Origin: Pseudomonadota bacterium
Lineage (GTDB): Bacteria > Pseudomonadota > Alphaproteobacteria > Acetobacterales > Acetobacteraceae
NCBI GenBank assembly: GCA_021808545.1
Contig: JAKBBM010000018.1
Location: 1-37,238, forward strand
Direction: 5' to 3'
Length of the DNA: 37,238 bases
The notes beneath the pieces are model-generated. The model did no database searches. It was not told the DNA's origin and saw only the letters and a list, made by a program, of their open reading frames with translations. Of the stretch, positions 16,481-25,242 are shown one piece after another. Position 1 is the first letter of the stretch; each line of letters starts with the position of its first letter. The position numbers and the translations under genes are program-made.

Positions 16481-18664
16481 ATGCGCTTGTTGATTGTTCT
16501 GCTGCTGGGTTTTGGCCTCATCTCCCCCGCGATGGCGGCGCGTCCAATGCTGGCGCAAATGACTGGGGCGTCTGCGCCAGCACAGCCGGCCGCCGCGCCG
16601 CAAGAGCCGGCGGGCGCCATTATCCCCGGCTCGCCTTTGGCAGCGCTCACCGGCGCTACGCCGCTGCCAGCCCCCCCGCCCGCACCGTTTGGCACGGACA
16701 GGCTGGCATTTTCCGTCTCGGGTACAATTGGCCATGCCCTGCTGCGCGCCAGTGGCGATTTTTTGGCCGCCATGCGCGCCGCCACCCAGCTTGCCCCGGT
16801 GCTGGACTGGTTGCGCGCCAGTGCCGCCAGCCCCGCGCGCCGGGCCGAGGCCGCCGCGATTGGGCTAGGGCTTGCCGCTGTTTTTCTGCCGGCTCTGGCT
16901 GTGGATCTGCTCTTGCGTCTGGGGCTGCGCGGGGCGGGCCATTGGTGCGCGGACCGGGCCAGCGCGCCGGGCGCCGCCAAGGCGGGTATGTGGCGCGGCT
17001 GGGGGCGGCGGCTGGGTTATGGGGTGTTGCGGCTGCTGCTGGCTTTATTGCCGCTGGCCGGGTTTTTGGTCATGCTCGTGCTTCTGCTCAGCGCCGGGCT
17101 TTTGGCCACGCGTGGGGCGCATCTGGCTGTTATCGGCATTGCCAACGCCTATCTTGTCTGCCGCATGGGACTGGAAGTGCTGCGGTTTGTATTGGCACCA
17201 CGTGATCCGGGCTTGCGCCTTGCCGGCTTGAGCGATGGTGGCGCCCGCGCGGCCGCGCGAGGCGGGCTGATGCTGCTGGCCACGGGCTTTGCCGCTTATG
17301 GGCTGATCTCGGTGGCCGAAATTTTAGGCTTGCCGCGTGCCGGCACGGCGGTGCTGTTGCGCCTCGCGGCTTTGCTGTTCGATCTTGAGATCGTGCTGTT
17401 CATTTGGCGGCTTCGGGCTGTGGCTGGGCGGTGGATTGCCGGGCCGCCGGCTGCACAAGGCGGGTTTGCCATGCTGCGCCGGCGTTTGAGCGTGGTTTGG
17501 CATTATCTTGCCATGGCCTATGTGCTTGCACTCTGGGTGGCCTGGGCGGGCGGGGTGCCGGATGCGTTCGTCCGTTTGCTGCGCGGGGTGGCGGTGTTGC
17601 TTGTGGTGCTTGTTCTGGGCCGTTTGGCTTGGAGTGCTAGCCTGGCGCTGCTCGCGCGGGCCTTGCCACCCGGCGGCGCGGGCGAGGCGCCGGATTCTTC
17701 CCCATTGCGTGCCCGCGCCCGTGCGTACAATCCGCTGGCGCGCTTTACTATCCGTCTCACGATCGGCCTTCTGGCGCTGTTACTGCTTTTGCAGGGCTGG
17801 GGGGTGGATGTGTTCGGCCTCCTGTCCCGCGATCCGGTAAGCCGGGCCTTGCTGGGCGCGCTGGGCGCGATCGCCATGATTATCATCCTGGCACTGGTTT
17901 TGTGGGAGGGGATTAATTTCGCCCTCAATGCCCGGGTTGAGAGCTTGTCCGCCACCGGGCGCGCGCGCCAGGCTTCGCGCCTGCGCACGCTGCTGCCCAT
18001 GCTGCGCGCCTCGATCGGTGTTGTCATCTTCACCGGCGCGGCGCTGTTCAGCCTGACCAAGATTGGCCTAAACGCCGCTCCGCTGCTGGCGGGTGCTGGG
18101 GTGGTGGGTATCGCCGTCGGCTTTGGCAGCCAGAAGCTGGTGCAGGATGTCATCACCGGCCTGTTCCTGCTGCTGGAGGATGCCATGCAGGTGGGGGATG
18201 TGGTGTCGCTGGCTGGCATGTCCGGCACGGTGGAGCGGCTCTCCATCCGCACCATCCGGCTGCGCGGGTTTGACGGTTCGGTCAATATCATTCCCTTCTC
18301 GGCTGTTACCGCCGTGACCAACATGACGCGCGATTTCGGCCTCGCGCAGATTGCCATCACGGTTGGGTATCAGGAGAATCTGGAGCGTGTGCGCGCCGAG
18401 ATGACCGCCATCGCCAGCGCCATGCGCGCCGAGCCGGGTTGGGGGGCGATGATCCGCGACGATTTGCAGATTTTCGGGCTGGATTCGTTTGGCACCCTGG
18501 GGCTGGTCATTACCGGGCAGATCCGCACCGGCCCTGGCCAGCATTGGGCGGTGCGGCGTGAATTTTATGCCCGGGTGCAAAAGCGTTTTGGCGAGGCGGG
18601 CATTACCATCCCCAACCCCCTGCAAGCCGCGCCAGCGGTGGTTCTGGCCGGAGGGAATGGATAA
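16481..18664 (+). CDS. Large MscS-family mechanosensitive channel (YbiO-like)
   Basis: A 727-residue inner-membrane channel. A signal peptide (about 1-19, ...ISPAMA) is followed by a Pro/Ala-rich periplasmic segment, then about ten membrane helices. The conserved MscS core lies at about residues 500-720. The pore-lining TM3 contains the Gly/Ala-rich LLAGAGVVGIAVGFGSQKLVQDVITGLFLL stretch, followed by the beta-domain GDVVSLAGMSGTVERLSIRTIRLRGFDGSVNIIPFS. Length, signal peptide and extra helices resemble E. coli YbiO. Such channels open under hypo-osmotic shock to release solutes. A GAGG ribosome site lies about 7 nt before the ATG. The stop codon is one base from the convergent MFS gene's stop. 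Confidence 0.93.
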   Translation: MRLLIVLLLGFGLISPAMAARPMLAQMTGASAPAQPAAAPQEPAGAIIPGSPLAALTGATPLPAPPPAPFGTDRLAFSVSGTIGHALLRASGDFLAAMRAATQLAPVLDWLRASAASPARRAEAAAIGLGLAAVFLPALAVDLLLRLGLRGAGHWCADRASAPGAAKAGMWRGWGRRLGYGVLRLLLALLPLAGFLVMLVLLLSAGLLATRGAHLAVIGIANAYLVCRMGLEVLRFVLAPRDPGLRLAGLSDGGARAAARGGLMLLATGFAAYGLISVAEILGLPRAGTAVLLRLAALLFDLEIVLFIWRLRAVAGRWIAGPPAAQGGFAMLRRRLSVVWHYLAMAYVLALWVAWAGGVPDAFVRLLRGVAVLLVVLVLGRLAWSASLALLARALPPGGAGEAPDSSPLRARARAYNPLARFTIRLTIGLLALLLLLQGWGVDVFGLLSRDPVSRALLGALGAIAMIIILALVLWEGINFALNARVESLSATGRARQASRLRTLLPMLRASIGVVIFTGAALFSLTKIGLNAAPLLAGAGVVGIAVGFGSQKLVQDVITGLFLLLEDAMQVGDVVSLAGMSGTVERLSIRTIRLRGFDGSVNIIPFSAVTAVTNMTRDFGLAQIAITVGYQENLERVRAEMTAIASAMRAEPGWGAMIRDDLQIFGLDSFGTLGLVITGQIRTGPGQHWAVRREFYARVQKRFGEAGITIPNPLQAAPAVVLAGGNG

Positions 18665-18665
18665 G

Positions 18666-19868
18666 CTACAGGGCCGCTGCTTGGGTGGCGGGCAACCGCC
18701 AGAAAGGCAGGGCCAGGCCCACGATGATAATCTGCATGAAGGCGGCGAAGGCCACGCACCCCGCCCAGCCCACACTATGCCACGCGCTGGCTGGCAGGCT
18801 GCCGCCAAAACTGCCGCCAATATAATAGAACGTCACATAAAGCCCGGCGGCGGTGGATTTAGCGCCCCGCGCCGCCTGCCCGATAAAGCCGATGGCCAGC
18901 CCCTGCTGCGCGAAAATGCCGCAGCAAAAGACGACCAGTCCCAGGCAGATGAGCCAAAGCGGGGCGGCCAGTGTGAGGGCCAGCCCGGCCAGTACCGCCA
19001 GCGTCGAGATGCCGAGCATGATCCGGCGGCCCAACCGCGCCGCCAGCCGGGCGGTGAGGGGGTTGATGATCACACCGCCCAGATAGACGACGAAAATGGC
19101 GCCAAGGGCGGCTGGGCCAAGATGATAAGGGGCCACGGCAAGACGGAAATTGATAAAGGTGAATACACAGACCAGGCAGAACAGCACGCCGATTCCCACA
19201 GCATAAGTCGCCAGGAGTTGGGGGTTGGATAAATGCATGGGAAAGGCGCGCAGCGTGCTGGAAATTCTGGTGGTTGGGCGGAATTTGCGCTCGCGCGGCA
19301 GTGCCGTGGAGATAAAAACCGCCACGGCCAGCGTGAGCAGGCCGATCATGATGAAGGCCGCCCGCCAATCCAGCCAGGAGGTGATCAGCCCGGTGAGCAA
19401 CCGGCCCGAAAACCCGCCCATGATGCTGCCAGAGGTATAAAGCCCAGCCAGGCGCAGGGCGGGGGCATGGTCCAGCTCTTCGCCGATATAGGCGATGGTG
19501 ACGGTGAAGATGAAGGGCAGGATCAGCCCTTGGGCGAAGCGGCAGAAGACCAGGAAGATGAGATTCGGCGCGCAGGCGGCAAGCAAGGTGGGGATGACGA
19601 GCAGCAGTGCCGCCCCCCGGATAAAGCGTTTGCGCCCAAACCGGTCTGACAGAATGCCCGCGACCGGCGCCATGGCGGCGGTGGCGAGCAGCGGCGCCGT
19701 GACCGTATAGCCGGTGGCGCCTTCGCTGACATGCAGGGCCGCGGCGAGCACCGGAAGGATGGCTTGGGTACACCACATATTCAGAAAGCAGATGAATCCG
19801 GCGGCGATGATGGCGGCGGTAAGACGCGGGCCGGCGCTAGAACCGGCGTTCGAAGACAGTGATGACAT
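18666..19868 (-). CDS. MFS transporter (DHA1, YnfM-like)
   Basis: A 12-helix major facilitator superfamily transporter, 400 aa when started at the ATG at 19868 (MSSLSSNAGSSAG...). An upstream in-frame start at 19946 would add 26 atypical residues and lengthen the overlap with the preceding gene, so I prefer the shorter form. The cytoplasmic motif A is GILSDRFGRKRFI between helices 2 and 3. The N-terminal CFLNMWCTQAILPVLA stretch resembles the YnfM-type efflux group. Substrate unknown. It overlaps the 3' end of the Wza-like gene by 32 nt, implying co-transcription. No clear ribosome site is visible, consistent with coupled translation. Confidence 0.85.
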   Translation of the reverse strand: MSSLSSNAGSSAGPRLTAAIIAAGFICFLNMWCTQAILPVLAAALHVSEGATGYTVTAPLLATAAMAPVAGILSDRFGRKRFIRGAALLLVIPTLLAACAPNLIFLVFCRFAQGLILPFIFTVTIAYIGEELDHAPALRLAGLYTSGSIMGGFSGRLLTGLITSWLDWRAAFIMIGLLTLAVAVFISTALPRERKFRPTTRISSTLRAFPMHLSNPQLLATYAVGIGVLFCLVCVFTFINFRLAVAPYHLGPAALGAIFVVYLGGVIINPLTARLAARLGRRIMLGISTLAVLAGLALTLAAPLWLICLGLVVFCCGIFAQQGLAIGFIGQAARGAKSTAAGLYVTFYYIGGSFGGSLPASAWHSVGWAGCVAFAAFMQIIIVGLALPFWRLPATQAAAL

Positions 19869-20388
19869 CGCCGGGCAGAACCAATGCAGCAACAGGGGCG
19901 CGGTATTGGGCGATGGTTGCGCCCGCATGCCGCGTGATGCCCACATAACCCTGCTCGGCGCGGTAGGTGAACCCGCCGGCGATGGAAATCGCGGTCAGGA
20001 CAGTCATGCCCGGACGGTATGGATACTGGCCGGGCTTGTTCACCTCGCCCAATATGTAAAACGGCCGGTAGGTGGACACCTCCACCGCGACACCGGGATG
20101 CAGGATCAGCCGCTTTTCGCGCAGCTTGCGGGCGATATGGCGGGCCAGCGCATCCGCACTCAACCCGCTGGCGTGCACCAGCCCGAGCAGCGGCATGTCC
20201 AGCATGCCGCTATCATCAATGCTGTAGGTGCCCGAGAGTTGCGGCTGGTCGTAAATGCGGATGTTGAGCTGATCGCCGGGGCCAAGCCGGTAGGGGCCGG
20301 ATGGCGCTGGCGGCAGAGGCGGCAGGTGCGCGCCCGGCGCGCGCAGGCTGGCGCAGCCGCCAAGCAGGGCCAGCCCTCCCAGGACCAT
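19837..20388 (-). CDS. Polysaccharide export (Wza/GumB-like) lipoprotein
   Basis: A 183-residue outer-membrane lipoprotein of the polysaccharide biosynthesis/export (PES) family. The lipobox is LLGGC with C12 as the lipidated cysteine. PES-domain features include YRLGPGDQLNIRIYDQPQLSG, FYILGEVNKPGQYPY and GDVITVFERRF near the C-terminus. It is shorter than Wza (about 380 aa), lacking the later domains, like the short exporters of some other loci. The first canonical start is the ATG at 20388, which gives a signal peptide without positive charges. An in-frame ATT at 20406 behind AGGGG would add LHRRH and give a more normal lipoprotein signal. No polysaccharide polymerase or chain-length regulator is nearby, and it overlaps an MFS gene. 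Confidence 0.85.
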   Translation of the reverse strand: MVLGGLALLGGCASLRAPGAHLPPLPPAPSGPYRLGPGDQLNIRIYDQPQLSGTYSIDDSGMLDMPLLGLVHASGLSADALARHIARKLREKRLILHPGVAVEVSTYRPFYILGEVNKPGQYPYRPGMTVLTAISIAGGFTYRAEQGYVGITRHAGATIAQYRAPVAALVLPGDVITVFERRF

Positions 20389-20498
20389 ATGCCGCCGATG
20401 AAGAATGGTTTGTCCCCTGTAAAACCTGAGATTGTGGTCATCTTTACCGGACTTCGTAAAAAGCGCAAACAGCGAATCCTTGAATTCCGGAGACCGCG

Positions 20499-21377
20499 AT
20501 GAAACGTCTTTTCGCCGTGCTGCTGCTTATTGCCGTGGCGCTGGGGGCTTGGTGGGTTTGGCATGGCCCAGCCGCGCGGCGGGGGCAAAATTCGCCTGTC
20601 CAGGCGAATGGGGCGAGCCTGGACCCTCAGCCCCTAAGCGCTGCCGAACAGGCGCGCTTTCTGCCGCCGCTTTGCGGCGGGGCCAGTGCGGGCAGCGGCG
20701 GCTATGCGCATGATTGCCAGAGCCTGCCCGGCTATCCGAGTGCCGATTATGGCGGGGCAGGGCTTGGGCTTGGCATCACCCTTACCTCGGTTCTCTACGG
20801 CCATCTCACCAGCGCAACAGATATGCAGGCTTATGTCAGCTATCTGGGCAGTTTTGAGCCGCATGTGAATAATTTTGGCGGCGGCGTGCTGTTTCGCCAG
20901 CAAGGGCAAAGCTGGGTGCGCGTGGGCTGGTATCCGGGCGGGGCTTTGTCGCATTGTTTGGGGCTGAACAGCCAGGGGCGGGCAAAGCTGCTTTGCCGGA
21001 TGGGCTTTACCGGCCAGGGGGAGAGCAACACCACCCTCGCGCTGGTGACCCTGCGGCCTTATGCGCCGGGCGGCGGCCAGCTTGATATCAGTAACCAAAT
21101 CACCGCCAGCGATTTGCGCGATACGTTGAACCCAGAGGCCAATTGCGGCTTGCGCACGTCTGACAAGCAGGCGATTTTGCTGGGAATCGACAAATTAACC
21201 CGCACCGCTACCGGTTTTGCCGCGCAAATCTCTTACGTGCCCGCCGCACAGGCGGCGGCTTCCTGCGCGGCGCATCACTTTGCCGATGCGCCCACGCAAA
21301 CCAAAACCGTGCCGCTGCGCTGGGATGGCACCCGCCTGGTCATGCCGCCAGGGCTGAATTTCGCACCGGCATCGTAA
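20499..21377 (+). CDS. Secreted cysteine-containing protein of unknown function
   Basis: A 292-residue protein with a clean signal sequence or membrane anchor (MKRLFAVLLLIAVALGAWWVWHG, about 1-22), so it is exported to, or anchored facing, the periplasm. The mature part has six cysteines (in PPLCGG, HDCQS, SHCLG, LLCRM, ANCGL and ASCAA) that could form three disulfides. No family is recognised. There are no enzyme motifs or repeats, and the glycine-rich DYGGAGLGLGITLTSVLYGHL stretch is not diagnostic. A GGAG ribosome site lies 7 nt before the ATG. It is followed after 4 nt by the class II aldolase, with which it is probably co-transcribed, although no functional link is evident. Confidence 0.8.
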   Translation: MKRLFAVLLLIAVALGAWWVWHGPAARRGQNSPVQANGASLDPQPLSAAEQARFLPPLCGGASAGSGGYAHDCQSLPGYPSADYGGAGLGLGITLTSVLYGHLTSATDMQAYVSYLGSFEPHVNNFGGGVLFRQQGQSWVRVGWYPGGALSHCLGLNSQGRAKLLCRMGFTGQGESNTTLALVTLRPYAPGGGQLDISNQITASDLRDTLNPEANCGLRTSDKQAILLGIDKLTRTATGFAAQISYVPAAQAAASCAAHHFADAPTQTKTVPLRWDGTRLVMPPGLNFAPAS

Positions 21378-21381
21378 GCGC

Positions 21382-22014
21382 ATGAACAGGTTGCGTGAAC
21401 GGCTGATCGCGGCGGCGCGGGAGATGGCGGCACGGGGGCTCTCGGCCGGGACGTCGGGCAATGTGTCCTTGCGCGCGCCAGAAGGCATACTCATCACCCC
21501 CTCCGCCATGCCGTATGAGGCGCTAACGCCCGAGATGATCCCGATGCTCAAGCCCGACGGCTCGCATGAAGGCCCCTACCGGCCGAGCTCGGAATGGCGG
21601 TTTCATCTGGATATCTACCTTACCCGGCCGGATGTGGGCGGTGTTGTGCATCATCACGCGCCCTACACCACGGCGCTTGCCATGGCCCGGCGCGAGATTC
21701 CGGCCTGCCATTACATGATCGCGCGCTTTGGCGGCGCGCCGCTGCGCTGCGCCGATTATGCGCTGTTTGGCACGGCGGCACTTTCCGCCGCGGTGCTGGC
21801 TGCACTTGAGGGGCGCAGCGCCTGCCTGATGGCCAATCATGGCGGCATCGCCACCGGGCGGGATGTGGAAGCCGCCTTGGCCGCCGCCACCGAGCTTGAG
21901 GTGTTGGCTCAACAATACGCGCTCTCGCTTGCCGCGGGCGGGCCGGTGCTGCTGAGCGAGGCCGAGATTGAGGCCGCCCTCTCGCAATTCGCCACCGCCT
22001 ACCGGCCGCAATAA
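21382..22014 (+). CDS. Class II aldolase/adducin family (FucA-like) sugar-phosphate aldolase
   Basis: A 210-residue zinc aldolase. GTSGNVSLR (23-31) is the phosphate-binding loop, E71 in PSSEWRFHLDIY is the catalytic acid/base and the zinc ligands are H90 and H92 in VHHHAPY plus H153 in ANHGGIATG. This is the L-fuculose-1-phosphate aldolase type, but members also act on ribulose-phosphates and methylthioribulose-1-phosphate, so the exact sugar is not assignable. Neighbours give no pathway clue. The 3' end meets the convergent nsrR gene with only 4 nt between stops. Confidence 0.9.
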   Translation: MNRLRERLIAAAREMAARGLSAGTSGNVSLRAPEGILITPSAMPYEALTPEMIPMLKPDGSHEGPYRPSSEWRFHLDIYLTRPDVGGVVHHHAPYTTALAMARREIPACHYMIARFGGAPLRCADYALFGTAALSAAVLAALEGRSACLMANHGGIATGRDVEAALAAATELEVLAQQYALSLAAGGPVLLSEAEIEAALSQFATAYRPQ

Positions 22015-22018
22015 CGGG

Positions 22019-22465
22019 TTAACTAACGTCTGTTGCCATCAGGCCAAGGCGGCGGCGCAGCGCGCGGCTTTCGGGCCCGGCCACATCGGCCAGCGTGTAT
22101 TTATCCAGCACCGCCAGCAGGGCGTTGCGCGCCTCATCCAGAATGCTCTGCAGACGGCACATGCCGCCAATGGCGCAAAATTGCCCGGCCTGGCATTCCA
22201 CCAGGGCAAGGTCGGGCTCCATGGCCCGCACCACCGCGCCAAGGCTGATTTGTACCGCCGGGTTGCCTAATCGTAGCCCGCCATTGCGGCCGCGAATCGT
22301 CTCAACCAGCCCGGCCTGGCCAAGCTTGTGGACCACTTTGGTCATGTGGCTCTCGGAAATCTCATAGGCGGTGGAAATTTCCGCGATCGAGCCCAGCCGG
22401 TCTGGCGCCAGCGCCAGGAAGATGAGGGTCCGAAGACCATAATCGGTAAAACGGGTCAGGTGCAT
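22019..22465 (-). CDS. nsrR: Rrf2-family nitric-oxide-sensing repressor
   Basis: A 148-residue winged-helix Rrf2 regulator beginning MHLTRFTDYGLRTLIFLAL. The iron-sulfur ligands have the NsrR pattern C91-x5-C97-x5-C103 (VECQAGQFCAIGGMCRL), and D8 matches the extra cluster ligand known from Streptomyces NsrR. The DNA-recognition segment is SESHMTKVVHKLGQAGLVETIRGRNGG (37-63). NsrR loses its cluster on reacting with NO and derepresses genes such as hcp and hmp. It is encoded downstream of hcp and hcr with 24 nt between hcr and nsrR, so it is probably part of the same transcript and autoregulated. Operator-like sequences lie before hcp at 25303-25325 and 25243-25265. Confidence 0.9.
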   Translation of the reverse strand: MHLTRFTDYGLRTLIFLALAPDRLGSIAEISTAYEISESHMTKVVHKLGQAGLVETIRGRNGGLRLGNPAVQISLGAVVRAMEPDLALVECQAGQFCAIGGMCRLQSILDEARNALLAVLDKYTLADVAGPESRALRRRLGLMATDVS

Positions 22466-22489
22466 GGGGTATTCTACCCCGCTTTGCCC

Positions 22490-23518
22490 TCACACGGCCA
22501 GACGTTCGGCGAAGATCCGCTCTGCCGGCACACCTTGCGCCAGGGCTGCGGCGCGCGCCGTGTCCAGCATTTTGGGCGGGCCGCACAGATAAATATCGGG
22601 CATTTCCGTTTGGGCTGCGAGATGCGCGGCCAGCGCCTCGGCCGCGGTGCCGGTAAACCCGTCCCATCCGGGGCTGGGGTGCCAGACGCACAAGGTTATC
22701 TCCAATTGCGGCAGGCCGGCGCGTAGCTCCTCGAACAAGGCGGGGGGCAGCAATTCGGCCTCGCGGTTGGCGGCGAAGATCAGATGGGTGGGCAGGCTGT
22801 CCTGATAATCGGCCAGATGCCGCAGCATCGCCACCAGCGGGGCGGCACCGCAGCCGCCGCCCACCAGCACGCGCGGGCGGGGGCTGGCATCGTCGAGCGT
22901 GAAATGGCCGAGCGGCCCGCGCAAGGAAAGCTCCTCGCCCACACGGGCCCGCGTGCCCAGCCAAGTGGAAAAAGCACCACCGGGCACAAGGCGGATCAGG
23001 AAGTCCAACCGCCCGTCCCAGTTGGGCAGATTGGCCAGCGAATAGGCGCGCCGGATTTCAGTGCCAGGCACAGTGAGTTCCATATATTGTCCGGGGATGA
23101 AATCCGCCGCCCCGCCCAGCTGCGCATCCGGAGTGAGGGTGAGTGTGAGCGCCAGGGCGCCTTCGCCCGCCGGGGTCAGGCTTTCGATTATGGCGCTACG
23201 CGTGATCAGCGGCTGGCGCGCGATTTTGGCATCCTCATAGGGCAGGTCGATGGTAAGGTCGCCGCGCGGCTGGCAGCGGCAGAGCAAAATGCCGCCTTGG
23301 CCGGGGTCGGGCAGGGCGGCTTTGCTGTGAGGGGCCATCTCATACGCGCCCGATTGCGCATGGGCGTGGCATTGGCCGCACTCGCCCGCATGGCACATGG
23401 CAGGCAGGTAAAAGCCGGCCGTCTCGGCGGCACTCAGCACATCCATACCGGCCGGGCAGGCAAATTCCAGGCGCGCGGAATCACGTGTCACCAGGGTGAC
23501 CAGGGCGGTGTCGGCCAT
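22490..23518 (-). CDS. hcr: NADH oxidoreductase, Hcr-type electron donor for Hcp
   Basis: A 342-residue flavoprotein that should pass electrons from NADH to the hybrid-cluster protein. An N-terminal plant-type ferredoxin domain has C42-x4-C47-x2-C50-x29-C80. The FAD site is RAYS (157-160), the NAD-binding loop is GGGCGAAP (220-227) and the late CGPPKML is typical of this reductase family. In E. coli Hcr the ferredoxin domain is C-terminal; here it leads, as in BenC and methane monooxygenase reductases. The role is therefore assigned from its position between hcp and nsrR rather than from domain order. A GC-rich hairpin separates it from hcp. Confidence 0.85.
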   Translation of the reverse strand: MADTALVTLVTRDSARLEFACPAGMDVLSAAETAGFYLPAMCHAGECGQCHAHAQSGAYEMAPHSKAALPDPGQGGILLCRCQPRGDLTIDLPYEDAKIARQPLITRSAIIESLTPAGEGALALTLTLTPDAQLGGAADFIPGQYMELTVPGTEIRRAYSLANLPNWDGRLDFLIRLVPGGAFSTWLGTRARVGEELSLRGPLGHFTLDDASPRPRVLVGGGCGAAPLVAMLRHLADYQDSLPTHLIFAANREAELLPPALFEELRAGLPQLEITLCVWHPSPGWDGFTGTAAEALAAHLAAQTEMPDIYLCGPPKMLDTARAAALAQGVPAERIFAERLAV

Positions 23519-23552
23519 TTTATCGGATCCTTAAAGCGGTTCGGGGAAAAGC

Positions 23553-23578
23553 GCGCGGGGGCCATGCCGCCCCCGCGC
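23553..23578 (-). terminator. GC-rich hairpin with T-run between hcp and hcr
   Basis: Read on the minus strand, GCGCGGGGGC pairs perfectly with GCCCCCGCGC around a 6-nt loop and is followed by GCTTTT. This looks like an intrinsic terminator or attenuator just after the hcp stop codon, and would lower hcr-nsrR transcription relative to hcp or stabilise hcp mRNA. Confidence 0.55.
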
Positions 23579-23586
23579 CATTGGGG

Positions 23587-25224
23587 TCAGGCCGCCTGGC
23601 GGGTGAGGGCGGCGGTGATGTCATCTTGCGCGTTGGTGATGGGCTGCACGCCGAATTTCTCCACCAGCACATTCAGCAAGGCCGGGGTGAGGAAGGCGGG
23701 CAATGAAGGCCCCAGCCGCAAATTGCGCACGCCCAGGGCGAGCAGGGTCAGCAGCACGGCGGCGGCTTTTTGCTCGAACCAGGAGATCACGAGCGAGAGC
23801 GGCAGATCATTCACCCCGCACTCAAACGCCTTGGACAGGGCCAGCGCCACCTGCACGGCGGAATAGGCATCGTTGCACTGGCCCATATCCAAAAGCCGGG
23901 GCAGCCCGCCAATTTCGCCGAAATTCTCCTGGTTGAAGCGGTATTTGCCGCAGCCCAGCGTGAGCAGCATGGTGTCGTCCGGGGCTTGTTCGGCGAACTC
24001 GGTGTAATAATTGCGCCCCGGTGCCGCCCCATCGCAGCCGCCAATGAGGAAGAAATGCCGGATCGCGCCGCTCTTGACCGCGCCGATCACGGTCTCGGCG
24101 GCACTCAGCACCGTATCGCGGCCAAACCCGACCAGAATGGTCTTTTCCGGCGCGGTTTCGGCAAAGCCCGGCAGCGCCTGGGCCGCGCGCACGACCAGGG
24201 CGAGATCGGCATGGGTGAGATGGCGCACCCCCGGCCAGCCAACCGGGCCCATGGTGAAGATGCGGTTGCGATAGGCGGGTTGCGGCTCGATCAGGCAGTT
24301 CGAGGTCATGACGATTGGGCCGGGGAAGGCGGCGAATTCCTGATGCTGGTTCTGCCAGGCGGTGCCGTAATTGCCGGCCAGGTGCGGGTAGGCGTGCAGT
24401 TTGGGATAGCTATGGGCGGGCAACATCTCGCCATGGGTATAGACATTGATGCCGGTATCCTTCGTCGCTTCCAGAATGGCGGCGAGATCGCCCAGATCAT
24501 GCCCGGAGACGAGGATGGCCTTGCCCGCCACCGGCGTGGTGCGCACCTGGGTGGGGGTGGGGCTGCCAAAGCGCCCGGTATTGGCGGCATCCAGCGTTTC
24601 CATCACGGTGAAATTCAGCTGTCCCAGCGCCAGAGCCTCCGCCAGCAGGGTGTCGGCATCCACCGGGTCGGTCGCCAGGAAATCCAGCGCATGGGCAATG
24701 CCGGCACCGATTTCGGGCCGCACCTCGCCCAGCACCTCAGCATGGTGGGCATAGGCGGCAACGCCCTTCAGCCCGTAGAGAACCAGCGCGCGCAGGCCGA
24801 TCACATCCTCGCCCACAATATTCAGCCCCGCCCGCACCGAGGCAATGTCGGCCTGGGCCAGCAGGCCGGCCAGATTGTCGGCGGGCTGGAAGGCGGCGGG
24901 GCCGGCCAATGTTTCGCCCAGCGTGCCACGTAGACGGTCGCGGATGCGCGCGGCCTCGGCGATCAACTCCACGAACCGGACGCGGTTGAAATTCACGTTG
25001 GTGAGGGTGGTGAACAGCCCATACAGGATGAAACTATCCGCCGCCGCGTCGGGCCGGCCTTGCTGGTGCAGCCGGTGCGCGTACTGGCCCAGCCCCTTGA
25101 GCTGATAGATCAGCACATCCTGCAGGTCGGCGGTGGCTTCATCCTTGCCGCACACGCCGCGCGCGCTGGCGCAGCCGGCACCTGTTTCGGTACGGGCGGT
25201 TTGTTCACATTGGAAGCAAAACAT
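23587..25224 (-). CDS. hcp: Hybrid-cluster protein (hydroxylamine reductase / NO reductase)
   Basis: A 545-residue hybrid-cluster protein. The N-terminal cluster cysteines C3-x2-C6-x11-C18-x6-C25 follow the enterobacterial pattern ([2Fe-2S] class) rather than the strict-anaerobe pattern. Hybrid-cluster ligands are all visible: H242 (GHD), E266 (HGEML), C310 (TSNC), the persulfide C397 (GGCDG), C425 (LGCGKYR), C450 (MGQCND), E484 and K486 (WFEQK). The enzyme reduces hydroxylamine in vitro; in E. coli it is a high-affinity NO reductase and protein S-nitrosylase under anaerobiosis. It heads the hcp-hcr-nsrR operon behind a promoter with FNR and NsrR sites. An AAGGA ribosome site lies about 10 nt before the ATG. 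Confidence 0.97.
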   Translation of the reverse strand: MFCFQCEQTARTETGAGCASARGVCGKDEATADLQDVLIYQLKGLGQYAHRLHQQGRPDAAADSFILYGLFTTLTNVNFNRVRFVELIAEAARIRDRLRGTLGETLAGPAAFQPADNLAGLLAQADIASVRAGLNIVGEDVIGLRALVLYGLKGVAAYAHHAEVLGEVRPEIGAGIAHALDFLATDPVDADTLLAEALALGQLNFTVMETLDAANTGRFGSPTPTQVRTTPVAGKAILVSGHDLGDLAAILEATKDTGINVYTHGEMLPAHSYPKLHAYPHLAGNYGTAWQNQHQEFAAFPGPIVMTSNCLIEPQPAYRNRIFTMGPVGWPGVRHLTHADLALVVRAAQALPGFAETAPEKTILVGFGRDTVLSAAETVIGAVKSGAIRHFFLIGGCDGAAPGRNYYTEFAEQAPDDTMLLTLGCGKYRFNQENFGEIGGLPRLLDMGQCNDAYSAVQVALALSKAFECGVNDLPLSLVISWFEQKAAAVLLTLLALGVRNLRLGPSLPAFLTPALLNVLVEKFGVQPITNAQDDITAALTRQAA

Positions 25225-25242
25225 GGGCGCTATGTCCTTATT

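Noticed and set aside
16210-16980. 256-codon minus-strand frame ending in the HIG1-like protein
   Set aside because: Only the last 62 codons match a family. The upstream part is Ala/Ser/Arg-rich and antisense to the MscS signal-peptide region, so the start at 16398 was used.
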